DNA of 64,000 nucleotides. Origin: Bryoerythrophyllum caledonicum. Taxonomy: Eukaryota > Streptophyta > Bryopsida > Pottiales > Pottiaceae. Positions within the stretch are counted from its first letter, which is position 1. Every line of letters starts with the position of its first letter. Below the pieces are notes generated by a model that saw only the letters and a list, made by a program, of their open reading frames with translations, did not search any database and was not told the DNA's origin. The position numbers were made by a program, and so were the translations under genes. Below, piece after piece: positions 10,856-23,999 of this stretch. The stretch is from the NCBI GenBank assembly GCA_963971425.1, contig OZ020525.1, positions 248,001-312,000 on the forward strand. The letters run 5' to 3'.

Positions 10856-13800
10856 ATTACTGCGTCACGATTGAGTCTGAGATTTCATATGAAAGCAGAC
10901 TCTTTGTATCTCGACGAAGAAATGTTTGATGGTTCCTCTGGACGTATTACTCATACGCTAGGTCAGCATCATACATATATTGATAATGAGAAGCAGTGGT
11001 TGCTTAAGCCAGGTAGATTCAGAGTCTATGGCTTAAGTTACATTGCTAAGAACCCATCCGCAGAGGACGGTACTCCTCATTGTTCAAATGCTCCCATACT
11101 CTCTGAAGTGAAGGTTGAGCTTGATTCTAACTTTGTCACTATCATAAGTGATGACTCCAATGCTGACTCTCCTACGCGTAAGATTCCTTCGTCGCGTACC
11201 ACCGTTGATTGCTCAAGGCCTGATTCATCGGTTGATCGCATCTCGGGTAGAAGTGGATCTTCTCCTGCGAGCTTTAGTGACTCTGTTAGTATTATTGACT
11301 CACTAAAGCAGTAACGTGATGGAAAAGGATCTAGAAACATGCTCAAGAAGCTTGACTATAGTACTGTTTGTATTCAAAGAGTACATAGTCTACCCCCTGT
11401 TTTCAATGAGGATGTCATTTTTGAATTACCTCCCGTCCAAGCCTCTGGAATGCTCTTGCAAGCGAAGTTGATGACAGGAATGGACAAGCGATACGACGGC
11501 CACGCTTGGACAAAGACAATTACCTCGCATATCAAGAATGACGCGGGACTGACATTTTGCACATCCAGTTGCGTGGGCCATCTCCAATGCGATAACCGTA
11601 ATTGTGCCTACTTGACTTGTGTCCATCGAACATCTTCCATCAACAGTACGGAGTGGGAGGGCTCGACATCGTCAAAGTTTGGGGTTGGTTGTCTTCCACT
11701 GAACGGTTCATCACTCGTTTGTAAGATTTGTAAGACACCCCCTTCTTGCCTTGCTAGCTGCAATTCTAGAATATACTATGTGTTTGGGAGTTCAATTATG
11801 ACTCGCGCATGTGTGCATTTAGGGGTCCATAGACATCCTGTCAAAGTTGGTGACTATAAGGAGTTGACCGAGAGGACCAATGCCCTTCTTGGAGAGCATG
11901 TTGAAAGGACCCCAAATGCTACTATCTCTGCAATTGTTTTGGAGGCAAGTAAAGATATTCTTGGAGAGCTTCTTCTACGGCCTGAAGATGTTCCGTCAAA
12001 GACCTTGAACCTGGAGGAGTTAGTACCTGTTTTGGATATGTGCAAGTCCATCAGTTCACCTAGTATTTGAAATCAGGTCACAAGTTTCAAGTACCTACGG
12101 CGGTATGGCATCATCGATAGTATCACAAAATTGAGGGGTTGCAGCAATTGGGCTTTCATTCAGGAAAATAAATTTCCGGGCCAAGGATCCGATTCAGATA
12201 AGGTATTTGTCTTCAAGATGTCTGAAGTGGGGCCAGGAAGTGGAGTTGACTTGGTAAGACGAATGCAGCCCACCGGCGACCTCGAAGACGCATGGTTGAT
12301 GTTTGACCATGTCAAGCGTGTAAAGCAGTGGACCACCATGGCTTGCCATATGTACGACTCAACTTTTTGTAGGATTATGACTCTGGCGATTTGTGATATG
12401 CAGTCTGAGGATGCCGCTGCTCAATGTATTTTTTGGAAGAATCTAAATGCAGTAGCAGCTAGGCATGACATACCCGATCCTAAGTTCAAAGGATTCATGG
12501 CTGATAGCACGCAAGCAAATTGGAATGCAGTGCGGGTCATCTATGGAAGTGGCGATGCCTCCATCCCAATGGCTAATCAAGAATGAACATGCCTCTTCCA
12601 TTGGACCCAATCCCTTGAGAAGCATACGAAGGCCGACATCAGGGTTGACCTCCAAGATCAACATCGACAACTTTGCAAGCAATATAAGAATGCAACAACA
12701 TTTAATGAGGCCGAAACTCGCTACCACGCCATCGTAGGATGGTGGCATTCTTCAGGTGCCGCAACGGGGGAGAGCTTGAGTCGTTTGGAGCTGTGGCTAG
12801 CATTTTGGCATTTTTGATACCGCCAGTGGGGTGGCTTTATGCAATTCGTAAGCGAAAGCCGTAAACATGTTTTCCGAAACCATTCATTTCTGTGCCCAAA
12901 TATTCGTACTCATCAATATTCATGTTATTGGTTGAATAACACCTTTGTTCCTTCATTCCATGGCATGTGTGTAGAATCTTAATGAGGCTGAGCTTGCCGA
13001 GATGCCCTCATGCAATCTTTCAGAGACAGTCGACAACAAATGGCTCCAGCAGTCCGGAAATCGAGGTAATGACTTGTATGTGGCCACTGTGGTTGACTTT
13101 GTAAGGGCATTTATGCAAGTGGTGAAGTATTATCAGTTTCTTAAAGGGAACGTGGAGGCAATGGGCCTAGAAAGGAGGAGTTGCTATTAAGGGTTGCCCA
13201 ACGCTCTGTCTCTCGCTCTGGAAACCCCAAGGTTCTCAACGAGGCTATAGCAAAAATGCCTGGAGCTGATGAATTTTGCACTCGTCATCCCCACATGGAA
13301 GGAGAAGAAGTATTTGGTAGTCAGAAACGCAAGCCCGACATGCCTTTCGGTGACGAGCATGAGTCCCATCGGCCTGACAAGGTAAACTATTCTTATCCAA
13401 GAATCAATACCAGAACATCCAGAGCTCGTACAGGTGCACCTAATATGAGTAATGTTCACAAGGAGTTTCTTTCTACCGTACCTGAAGAAGAAATCGTTCC
13501 CATGGCAACAGAGGTGATTCAATCTCCATTGAAATCTCTTTCAAGCCATATTACTGCCGTTCAGGAGACTGTATGCAATAAGTCGCAATGGCACATTGCA
13601 AGATTGCCAAAGACTTTTGCAAAAGCATGTTTTGCATTACAGGCAGTTACCAAGAGAAAGTGTATTGCAAGAATTGTGCAAGACAACAAAAGCACTGCTC
13701 CTACCTATGTTGGAATGATGGACAATTATAAGAAGAACAAGGTGGAGCGCATGCAATTCTTCTTCTGCAATGACGACATCGAGCGTTGTGTGAAGGGCAC

Positions 13801-14434
13801 CAAACGCAAGTGGGTCCTCTCGAAACCTGATGTTCCAAGTGTCTGGCCAGTTTTAATTGGAACTAATCTTTCGAAGAAAGAAATTTTGGCACTCGAGAAT
13901 GCAGGTTTTCAACTACCTCAATGTGTGGCGATGTCTCCAAGACGACTTTTTGGTAGTCAAGGTTCTACCCTTGATATGAATTTTCATCCCACTATGGATT
14001 CCCCTGATGAATATCCTAAGATCAGATGTGGGAAGAGTATTCGTAGGAATATGAGGGCTCCTACTACAAAACATCTCAACAATTGTGCATCAGCTGTCAC
14101 CCTCAGGTGTCGCATTCATCAAGTGACCATGGTACCTCATCCAGGATTTGGATGTATCGTTACTCTAGAATCTGGTATAGTTTCCAATTCTCAACAGTAC
14201 CTGATCACTATAGGTTCATTTCCAGATTGTTCATGTCCATATTTCAAAGAGATGTTGACAAAGTCCTTAGGGAAACGAGGACAATGGACCCAATGCAAGC
14301 ATCTTTACTACATCTTTACTATTATCTGTAGTTTGGATTCCGCAGTAGATGTGTTTATGCATGCCCCGAGCTTTAGCTTCAATGAAGTGAAGCGTGTTCT
14401 AGAAACTGGGGTTTTATGCCACGTATCACCATGA
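10830..14434 (+). pseudogene. Mutator-like (MULE) transposase with SWIM finger, decayed
   Basis: One frame is readable from about 10,830 to 12,848. It then crosses a likely intron (donor MQF/GTAAGC at 12849, acceptor TGTGTAG at 12974) and resumes to 14,434. Domains in order: a Cys/His-rich zinc-binding region (CVGHLQCDNRNCAYLTCVH at about 11,570, CKICKTPPSC at about 11,720), the DDE core with Asp in YDSTFCRI (about 12,355) and ADSTQANWNAV (about 12,500), the CLFHW block (about 12,590), and a C-terminal SWIM finger CSCPYFKE...CKHLYYIF at about 14,230-14,320. In-frame stops lie at 11312, 12068, 12584 and about 12,817, and a one-base frame change near 13,170. It is inactive as it stands. No terminal inverted repeats were found. 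Confidence 0.75.
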
Positions 14435-15652
14435 TGCAGAAAATAATTTGTAGTTTCCTTTTTACTGTAGGGTTTGAAATTGTGTATTAAGTTTGTTGAG
14501 TTATATTTGAATATGGAGTGCGACTAAAAGGGCCACTACCAAGTTTTTGAAATCTTCCGTAGCTTATGTGCAACTGTGCGACTTATTGAAATCTTCCGTA
14601 GCTTATGTGCGACTTATTCAAGTTTATAATTTTATCTTTTCACCAATTGAGTAAAAAAATAAGGTAGTGAATAATAAATTCCAATCCCCTCAAACTTTTG
14701 AAATTTTGAATTTTTTCAAACTAGATTCAACGTCTCTTAATGTGCAAATCCATATTTTATTCGCAGTTTAGGACCCCCTGTGGTACACGGTCATAGGCAT
14801 CTTTTTGCTAATTTTTAAAGAAATATAAGTTACATGATTTTTATATTTTAACAACCGAATTTTTAAAATCTCAAGAGAGATTTTTGCAAGTTCCTGCTCT
14901 CTGCTCCCATTCTCCCTACTCCCTGCTCCCTGCTCCTTGCTCCCCGCTCACATACTAGCTTCGCTCGTGAAAGAAGTTATTATTTGTCTGTATACTAGGT
15001 TCAACATTTGTCCCATATCGTTTGGTAAGGCTCCTGCGGCTCATGATATATAGGCTGGCTAATCCCTGGCTTTCATCTAGCAGGCCTTGGTGGTCGGTTA
15101 ACGTGTGCCGCGGGTACATACTGTCGTGGCAACCTCCGGGTGCTAGTGCCGAGTATGTATCCATCACACGTGGCTTATCCCACCACGCTTGACTAGAGTG
15201 CTGACTCCTGTAGTTACAGGCAGTTCAACATGGTTTTTTTTTTCATAACTTGCTTCACAGTGTTGCTTCCTTCTTCGTGTATACAACTTCCAATTCACTG
15301 AACCTTCTTTCAACATGCTTCCACTCTTATGTTCTTTGTAGATTCTCCTACTTGTTCCTCAATCCCAAACAATTGCTCCTCTTAACGAGTTGTTGATTTT
15401 CTTGTGTTCATAATCTTATGACACTGTATCATGGAGCCAATGTCATTCATATTACCTTAGGAAGATAGCAACTGTACAATTCTTTGTTCAGCATTCAAAA
15501 TCAGCTATCAGCTCATTATCATGGCTTCCACAATAAGCCATATTCTGAGTTCTTGAAGCTGCAAACGTCTAAGCTCTAGCTGCAATCACAAAATTCCATC
15601 ATAATCTTTACATTGTCTGCACAGAGCTCCTCCTAAAAAACCTCATGTCTAC
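14435..15652. other. Non-coding stretch with small repeats
   Basis: It holds a 39 bp tandem duplication (GAAATCTTCCGTAGCTTATG at 14549 and 14588) and a TGCTCC-type microsatellite at about 14,888-14,948. The rest is AT-rich, with no frame I can support. The right end of the MULE probably lies here but is not visible. Confidence 0.5.
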
Positions 15653-18600
15653 TCAAGATCTTGGTCTGGCTTCGAGTCGAGGGCGCTTGTGCTTGTACGC
15701 ATCCTTGAACTCACACTCCTGGAGAATCAGCTGCAACTCAGCCATCTCCACATTACGACGAACATCCTCATCATGCTTGAAAAGATACGTCTCGTGTGCC
15801 TTCTGGTAATTCAACCAAACAACCAGCTGCTCTTGACGCTTGCTGGAATTCTCCAAGGCAAACATCGAGCTCGCACCGTGGAGAAAGTTGGTAATTACCA
15901 TACACTCCAAAGTTCTCATATGGCGACTTGGCATCTGCTACATCTTCGTCCATAAGTGAAACTCAGGCTTGGTTTCATCAAACCTGTTGACGTTCACCAC
16001 GCACTTGTATCGCATACACATGTCAGACAAAATGTTGCAAAACATTGCAGCTCGAAAACACACAGGGTCCGTGTGTCTTCGGTGAATCTCAAAAAAGGCC
16101 CGGTAGGAATCACTACATTCCTGGGAAGAAGAAAAACTCCCTGGAATCTGTGGCCAGTTGTAAGGCACTGTGTCGAGCTTACTCCAGGGCGCCCACTTAT
16201 AACGCCGATATCCCTTCAAGGGACACTGGTGGTAACTCATCGTGATCGCTGCTGGTGGCACCTTTGACCATGTCTGGGATGCCTTGGGATACAGCTGATT
16301 CCACTGTCTCCAGACCTGCGGTGACAAGCCGAAGTCCTCCAACAGCCAATCTATGGCTTGCCATGAGAGAAATGGCACCTCCTCCTCGTTGTTAAACAGA
16401 TTCTCGTATTCTCCTAGAAATCGCTGCTTGTTCAACGACCCGGTTACCGGTAATGGCAAGCCTCCCCAGATCGTGTGTCTATAATCCGGAGGTAGTGACA
16501 TGAAAGTGGCCATTTGAACCGCTTCTGCCACATCCACCGTTTTCTTCTTTGCTCCCTCGATTGCACGCTTAAGTCGGTGGTGAGCTCGGACCTTGGCGTA
16601 GAGATACTGCCCCATGGTGATCTCACCCCGTTGCGCCAAGTCCTCGCGCTCTTGGACTTGAGTCATGCATCCCACAAAGCTCTGTTCGTTCTGCAATAAC
16701 TACGTCAGCTTCTCCATCTGGTTCTTCCATTCTCCCAGGTACTCCGAGGTAGTGGGAACGGTCTTAAGATCAACCTCAGGAATGACTACCATTCTTTGAG
16801 CTACATCCGGTTGATCATACTGCCTCCGCATTTGCAGCTGCCCCTCCAAGTGCCAGTAATATAGTAGCACTCTGGCTCTAATATCACTGATCGGCACCAG
16901 CAATTGTCTAGCGTCCTCCAGCTGAAGGTCCTGCCTCACGATCATTTTGCAGTTCAAATTCTGCACGTTGGCGAAGTTCGCCGCTGCGGTCTACAGGTTT
17001 TGGAATTCCGCCTGGCTCAACTTGTCTCCAGCGTTCAAGCACATCATGCTGAAACAAGCATTCCTCTGCAACTCATATGCTCGAAAGAGTGCAAAGGTTG
17101 GCGGACTATATAAGTCATGTCGCCAAATTGCCTCTTGGAGTTTGCTCTTTACTCCTCTATCTGTGGTCGTCTGTGAAGTCAACCGTGCATTAGCCTCGGT
17201 GACCTCCTGTACCTTCCCTTCCAACTTCGCTACTTAAGAAGAGTCAGGCGTAGCTACGGTCGACGCTTCCCTGCTCGCCTGTACCTCTCTCTTTTGTTGT
17301 GCTAGCGATGTCGCCAACTCCTTTGCCTGATTATTCTCAGCCTGATATTGCTCCTTCACCAGCTGATGTTGAGTCTTAAGACTCGCAATCTCGAGCAAGT
17401 ATTCTTCAACTTGTCTCTTCTTCGTAGTGTGGAGATCCTTATAGTTGGCAGCGCTACCGGAAGCTTGCCGGAGCTCTTCTTGCAACGTGTGCCAATCTCG
17501 CACATGTGCTTCTTTGTCTCCAGCTAGAGCCGAATTCTCCTTCTTCGACTCCGCCTTGAGACAATGGTATTCTTGCTCCATATGGCTCAGCTTCTTCTGC
17601 AACTCCTCGCATTGTTGTGCCTTTGTCGTCTGCTCGTTGCACAAAGTCTCCCAGCGCTGAACTTCTTCAGTTGTTTGGGCAAATTTTCCTCGCAGTTCAC
17701 CCCTCCCCCTGTCCAGCAGCTCTCTAGCCCGCTCCGCTTCCAACAACAACTTCTCCAACCTGAGCTTCTCCCGTTGGAAGTCCTTCTGCATCTGATCCTT
17801 AGCCAACAAGATATCCTTGTTGGTTGCTTGATACTGCGCCACCAGATCATCCTTCTGGAACACCAACTACTCAAGATTTGCCTTGTTCAACTCTCGTACC
17901 TCACCATGTTTGGTGCCCTCCACTCCCTGCGATTTCTTCCCCGTTTGCTTGGTAGGAGCTTCATCTTCAGGGTCCTCCATTGTGGCAAGCTCGGGAGCAG
18001 CGTACAGAACAATCTGCTTGGATGGTGTCTTGGACAACTTCGCTTCTGTTGGTGGACGTGATTCTTGTCCTGAAGTGATGCTCAAGACACCTCCAGTGGA
18101 GATCGGGGCTTCCCCATCTTCTTCTGCACTTCCGCCAGCGGTTTCTTCCCCTTGTCCTTCACTGGTGCAGGGGCTTCACGTGACCCTGGCGTCTCCTCTT
18201 GTGCGTCCTCCCTTGCTGGACTGGTCATGTCTTCATCTCCTACGTCTTCTTCTTCTTCAGAAGCCTCTTCCGGTTCCTCTTCTTCCTCCGGTTCCTCCAC
18301 CATCTTGTGCAATCTCTTCTTCTTGGCACTCCTCCCTGATTCTTCTTCCACCTCCTGTGCTCCTCCAGTCAAGCTCTTCCTCAATGGGGGACAGATTGCT
18401 GAGAAGTACGTGGTCCCATGGAAGAAGATGTTGTGGCGGGTATTCTTCTCTGCTAGCTCCAATCGGAGATGCGCGTACATGATCTTGGACCAGCTGAGTC
18501 GCTCTCCATTCCAGCTCTTGTAAGCTGCAGCCAATGCGCTAGGTGATAATACCTCCGTTCCATCAAAAGCCATCAAAAGTCGAAGGTTGATGAATTTCAA

Positions 18601-19116
18601 CCATTCCTTCCACGAAGCCTTGGCCTTCCTGATCGAATATCCCCGTCCCACCTTGGCGTCGTCTGGCCTCTCAAACACCCGACTGAGCTCACTCTTGGTT
18701 AGCAAAGGCAATCCCACCAACGTAGGTCCCGTCTTTGGCAAGCTTGGGCAATGCTGTTGGACGACCTCTACGTCGAAGCGAACCACTTCACCATTGATCA
18801 AAAATTCGTCTTGTGCGCCTCGCTTGGAGCTCAGCATGAAGGCCAGCACTCGCGGTAGATCTGCCTCCGGCCATTGCTGCTCGATGAATTGCAGGAGACC
18901 TGCCTTCTCCAAATTCTTGCGGTTGCCCTCATACACCTTCTTTGGCAACTCCCTCAGCGGAGAAGGATCGATCTCGAAATCCTTCTTCGTCTTCCGTTTC
19001 TGGCTCATCTTGATCTTTCTATCTGTTGTTCTCTTACAACCAACGCCACTCTGTGAATTTGGATTCACCATTTTGCACCTGTTTTTAACAAAAAAACAGA
19101 GTTCTTCTGCCTGCAA
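15653..19116 (-). pseudogene. Long transposon-associated coiled-coil ORF (fossil), possibly LTR-related
   Basis: A single reading of about 1,150 codons runs leftward from 19,116. It has about six breaks and is otherwise open. The N-terminal 230 residues look globular (LQFIEQQWPEADLPRVLAF, then SWKEWLKFINLRLLMAFDG, then SYKSWNGERLSW-like) and recall the plant transposon-associated domain often annotated as putative plant transposon protein. An acidic hinge follows (EEPEEEEEPEEASEEEE), then a Lys/Glu/Gln-rich coiled coil of about 210 residues and a C-terminal Trp/Tyr-rich region. I see no RT, integrase or LTR beside it. It resembles the layout of the LTR-borne ORF at 6.4-8.4 kb, so it may belong to a related element. 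Confidence 0.5.
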
Positions 19117-19826
19117 TGTCTACCTCGTTTGCGCAGTCTTCTTCACGCTAAAATACTCTTAAGACATGCATCTACACTCATAGAATTTCCTTTCATCTGT
19201 GCAGACTTATGTCTAAAGATTACATGCAAAGTGGTTACAACGGTTATGCCGTTTCTTGATTTTCTTATCAGACTCTTCTGCTTTTACTCTTGTAGATAGT
19301 TATCTACTCTTAGTAAATTCTATTCCGTTAATTTCGCACCTTGGCAATGAAGATTAATTGAATTCCGTGGGCTTAAGCAACCTCATTCACAGCAAAATGG
19401 CATAATTTAACAATCCACTGTTCTGTGAACTCACATTCAGAATATCTTAACGACGAACTTACCCGCCAAAGTGTGACGACTTCTTCTCCGCTCTTGGTGA
19501 CACCTCGCTTCCCGAATACAGAGTCACCAAACTCACGACTTGCAACAATTCTTCACAATACACTCTAACTCTCAACGATGCAAACTGACCTCTCAACTTC
19601 TGCTTCAGCGACTGAACAATGCACTTGTGAATTTGCTCTGATGAGCCATAGGCAAGTTTGGCAGCTTATTTTCTTAACGGCTCATCAAGTTTTGCCACTT
19701 GGTTTTAAGTCCCGTCCCCACTCGTCCTTATCATCACGTTTTTCAAGTCATTGCAATGATCTTTTTGACGTGATTGATTACAGTTCCCTCGAGTGAAGCG
19801 CCCACTTTTGTCCCTTCCATGGCACT
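19117..19826. other. Non-coding stretch between two minus-strand genes
   Basis: It contains no frame I can support and no repeat. It lies upstream of the coiled-coil ORF and downstream of the FCP1-like exon, so it may hold the promoter of one and the terminator of the other. Confidence 0.4.
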
Positions 19827-20961
19827 TTAGTTGATCTTTAGGTGACGAAGTGTGTAGGCCCAGTGTTGTGCTAGGCCACCCGGAAACTGATGAAGGTCAG
19901 AGAGATATGGCAGCAACTCCTCCAACAATGCGGAATCGTCTCTCGCGCCAACATGTTTGTGCGACCATGATGGAAGAAGAAGGACGTTCTCCGGCAAATT
20001 GAGCATGTGCTTAATCGGGCTGTCGTCAATGACAAGCATATTTGCCGGAGTATACTCACGACCCAACCTATTGAAGAGATGGCTCGATAAGGTCTTCAAG
20101 AAGATGTCCTTTTGAGTGCCAGATTCCTTCATGTAGATTGTTCTGCTACCGACTCTACACTCAGGAATCCTATCGCAACTCTCCTGACCAAAGATCCTGA
20201 GAGGGTACGAAGAACTATGCTGAAAAAGATAATTACATATCTAACGCGTTGTAGATTCCATCATCGAACTCCAGATCGTGATGGTGGCAATCTTAGACAA
20301 CTTCGTAAGGAATTCAGCACAACCAGGGCGCACTCGAACTAGTTTAGGGTCTACTTCGGCTGGCAGCGAAGCCGAGTGAATGGACGGGATAGAGTTCCTA
20401 GATCCTCTGGCCTGCCACGACGGCTCACACGTGCAAAGAATCCCATTGAGGTCCAACACAATATTCAACCACCTGCCCTCGATATCTGATAGGTCTCTAG
20501 GTATTTCTTCTAGATTACTGACACCACTTATTGATGCCTCGCCGACCTGGTTCGGAAACGCCAGGAGAACGACCAATATTACTACAGATTCATTAACAAC
20601 GACGAATCAACAATACGTAGAACGAAAGAGATAAATGGGGGGAGGAGTGATGGGGAAAGTGCGGAGTTCGAAAAGAGTTAGAAGAATACCTCGAGAACTT
20701 CATCGTCCTGCAGCATTTCGTCTCGGGCACCCATCGATTCCAACGAACCCTGCATGTTGTCAAGGGGCCCGGAGTGCCCAACATCCATTTGGGGGCACGG
20801 TTCTGGGACAAGAAGAGGTGGCTCCAGGACAACAGAATCATAATTGATCTCGTCTACAAGCACGGCTGAAACTTGGATGACCTCTTCTATGACTGGGACT
20901 ACAGTTTGGACGACCTCTTCTATGACTGGTTGAGCAATCGCGTCATCACCGAAACTTAGAT
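19827..20961 (-). pseudogene. Two exons with FCP1/NIF-type HAD phosphatase domain
   Basis: Exon 20961-20690 carries a short tandem repeat (QPVIEEVVQTVVPVIEEVIQ). Exon 20546-19827 holds the domain: motif I LNIVLDLNGILC at about 20,430-20,470, VRPGCAEFLTKLSKIATITIW, QESCDRIP, KDIFLKTLSSHLFNR, and the late motif MLVIDDSPIKHML at about 20,000-20,040. The family dephosphorylates Ser/Thr, classically on the RNA polymerase II tail. Motif I is DLNGI rather than DLDGT, so the second Asp (general acid) is Asn. One in-frame TAG interrupts the domain at 20241; the reading is otherwise continuous to TAA at 19827. Confidence 0.6.
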
Positions 20962-21169
20962 CTGAAAAATTTCAACAACGTCACCCTATCAGCGGATGCG
21001 CACAGAGGACACTGATACAAGTCACAGTGGTTAGATGTCAAGTAGTTTAGCTCGAGTCGAGCTGAAGTGCTCGCCGTGCACTGTAATATTAACAAAAAAA
21101 TACTGGAGTACAAAATTGGACATTTACAAAATGCTCTATCTATATACACTCGCAACTACGTACACTAAC

Positions 21170-22126
21170 CTGACGATGACCTGGGGACATCTGCGATAGA
21201 TTCGTCCCGATCGGGCGACTTCGGAGGGGAGGAGGGGCGCGCCGACGGGGAAGGGAGAACATGAAGCAATTGACCCCCACTGGAGACAGGGGAGGTACCC
21301 GACGGAGATGGTAGCTGCAAATCGCGAGACGGACTCCTAGACCCGCCGTCCGGTGAGGCGGGAGGCTGGGGGATCGCAGCATTAACTACGGGTGGTGTTA
21401 TGGCGGTAGCAGGAAAATTAGCCGACATGAATCTCTGCATCTTGAGCATCATCTCGGCATGCCTCTGATCTTGGTCCCTCTTCATTTCATCGTCACGCCT
21501 CCGCTGCAGATCCCTGAGCTCCTTGTCGCACTCCGCCAGCCGCTGCTCCATCAACCTCATCCGGGTGGCCTCCTCTTTGAGCTTCTTCTCAAGAGAGATC
21601 AACCTGCTGTCATCCTGAGCGCTGCTCGCAATAGCGAACGGAGAGCGTCCGCTTGCGCTGGCGACCTTCCTCTTCCTTGCCGCGGGACGAGCGGATGAAG
21701 CGCCCAAGGTCGGAGCTGAATGAGACCTGTCGGAAATCTCCAACGAATCCAACTCCGGGAAGTCGAGTCGTTGTCGCGAGGAAGCGATTGTGTCTCCTGC
21801 TTTAGATTGAGAGGCACTCTGAAACTCAGGCGGAGTAGCGTCAACGAAGTCGTCCTGGGACTCATTATCCGGAGTGACGGTGCTCGAGATCGGGCACGCA
21901 ACCATGGCGCTGGGCTCCGCATCTTCCTCCTCATCGCCGAGGTCAACAATGGCTTTCCCCTTCCCTTTCCAACGGCCTCTCCAAGCTCGGGGAAGATCTC
22001 CGAGTTGACGTGATACGCATAATTATCGAAATCGGCCAGATCCAACGTCAACGCGACCTCAAAGGCGTCGTCGAGGTCTTGCTCATCGGTGTCGTGGGAA
22101 ATACAGAATGCCTCCAGGTCCAGCAT
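21170..22126 (-). pseudogene. Exon with acidic, basic and coiled-coil linker
   Basis: The acceptor is GGTGTGCAG before 22126 and the donor is TCGTCAG/GTTAGT at 21169. It begins MLDLEAFCISHDTDEQDLDD, is acidic (DLGDEEEDAEP), then has a basic patch (RPAARKRKVASASGR), a coiled coil rich in Lys/Glu/Arg/Met (about 55 residues around RLAECDKELRDLQRRRDDE), then a Pro/Ser-rich tail. One frame change lies near 21,940 in a G/A-rich run. It looks like a flexible linker with a possible nuclear signal. Confidence 0.5.
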
Positions 22127-22405
22127 CTGCACACCAATGGATTAAACAAGATTCAATTTAGGTCAAGTCGAGCTAAACTCACTACAAACAATTGCTCGTA
22201 CAAAAACTCAGCTATTACAACTTCAAAGGATACAAACGTAGTTAATGACTTCTAGAAAATAATACAAGTAAGAGCCGACACTTTAGCTCGACTCGAGCTA
22301 AAGTCTCACGCAACAGCATAGGCATGACCTCATTGAAACTATGCACGAGTCAGAAAGGGTATCAACAGTTTAGCTCGACTCGAGCTAAACTACAGGGATG
22401 CTTAC

Positions 22406-23772
22406 TACACTCGCAGTCAGTAATTTTGTCCCGCCAAACAGTTGGACAACAGAATCCCCCCTCTTGCAGAACAGCTCCAGGACCTTAATGAAGAACTCCA
22501 TCCGAAGCTCGTTCAAATTCATGGAGTATGCCAACTCGTTGTACTTGTGCAGCTTCGTGTATAACACATGCTCTGGAGCTGCATAGATCTTCTTTACGGC
22601 CGGGATCACCGTAAGCTCCTTCTTGAGGAGAAAGAAGGCCGAACCGGGTCGAGAGCGTTGTTGGTCTTTGGCGCGTATCCTCCCAGGCGCTCGTTCTCGG
22701 AGGGAAGATACTTTGACTGCAGCACATCGTATGCATGGCAGAAGGACGGGCCCTCAGCAAATGCTGTCACTTGAAGGTGTGACTACTCGTTGCCGCAAAT
22801 GAAGAGTCAGGCTGGAAGATCGGTGAGGGGAGGGTGCCCTTTCGATGCGAACATCGTCATGAACTCGTCAAAGAAGGGCCTCTCCAACGACGACGTTGCC
22901 GTCTCAGAGAACCCAGGGATATTCCAAAAGTCGATGATGCCGAGCTTCACATTGCAGCCTTGGTTGCGCCACGAATCCGAAGGCCACGTGCCGAGCGAAT
23001 TCATTGCCGCCTTGTAAGAACGGAAGTGCAGGGCTCCCGCAGGTGAGACAAACCGCGACCGCACATCGATGAAGACTCTGAAGAACTCCTTCGCGTACGG
23101 AGAGAGATCTTCACATTTGCAGTTGCAAAACTGCGTTTGCCTTGAATCCTTGTAGTATGAATCCGGTGGACCCCAATCTAAGAGGGCACGCTTTGAGGCC
23201 TTGCTGACATTGTAGTTCTTCTTGAATGTCCGCCAGTTTGAACGACTGTACGCTCCAGTGCTGTTGAAGAAGGCCAGCTCCGCCCTGATCAGTTGAAGCT
23301 CCATCCGACAGACCTCCTTCCTCTTCCTCCGATCCACCTAGTCCCGGGCTGTATAGCAATCCTCCAGCGCAGAATTCGGCAGCTTGATAACCACCTTAGG
23401 CTAGGGCAGTTTCAGAGATGGCCCTGATCAATTGAGAATGTGCTTGCACATTTTTGCGTGATCGGCTTCGGTCATGTTGCCGAGAAACTTAAAGAACTCG
23501 CGCGTCAGGACCCCATCCTTCTCAGGTACCCAAGACTTCGCGTCCTTGAATTTTGCCAAGGGCATCGAAGTCGAATCCACGTTGATGAGGTCGCCATGGG
23601 CCGCAGAAGAGATGACGTCCAACCAGAGCTTGAAGGTCTCATCTGTCGCGGTGATGATCTTCACCTCGTTCGTAATTGAGAGCTTCTTCGCCTTCCCGGC
23701 TTTCTTGAGCGCTGACTGGCTCTTTGCAACGTCGATCATTGCGAAGCGCTCACAAACCGTGTTAAGAAATGG
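22406..23772 (-). pseudogene. Exon with beta-class DNA methyltransferase-like region
   Basis: The acceptor is TCTACGCAG before 23772 and the donor is AGTGTA/GTAAGC at 22405. RALLDWGPPDSYYKDS at about 23,150-23,195 looks like the catalytic motif IV (DPPY-type) of N4/N6 DNA methyltransferases. The exon ends with RMEFFIKVLELFCKRGDSV, then VQLFGGTKLLTAS at about 22,412-22,455. That resembles the C-terminal motif I of beta-class enzymes (gDxVlDpFgGtGt). The order IV then I is the beta-class order. The Asp of motif I is replaced by Gln and the final Gly by Lys, so activity is doubtful even apart from the stops. Confidence 0.5.
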
Positions 23773-23999
23773 CTGCGTAGAACATAAAAAAGGTCGTTTG
23801 AGTTTACAATTAAAGTAGGAATAGAAACATGTCCAGTAGGGTCCAAATACTGCAAGTTAGCTCGACTCGAGCTAACTTGCAACCCATGAGCAGACAATGA
23901 CGATTTTTTATCTATACATATGACTGTACAGATATAGAGCAAATTTGCACTTTAGCTCGAGTCGAGCTAAAGTGCATGACCTTGGTTAAGATATATTAC

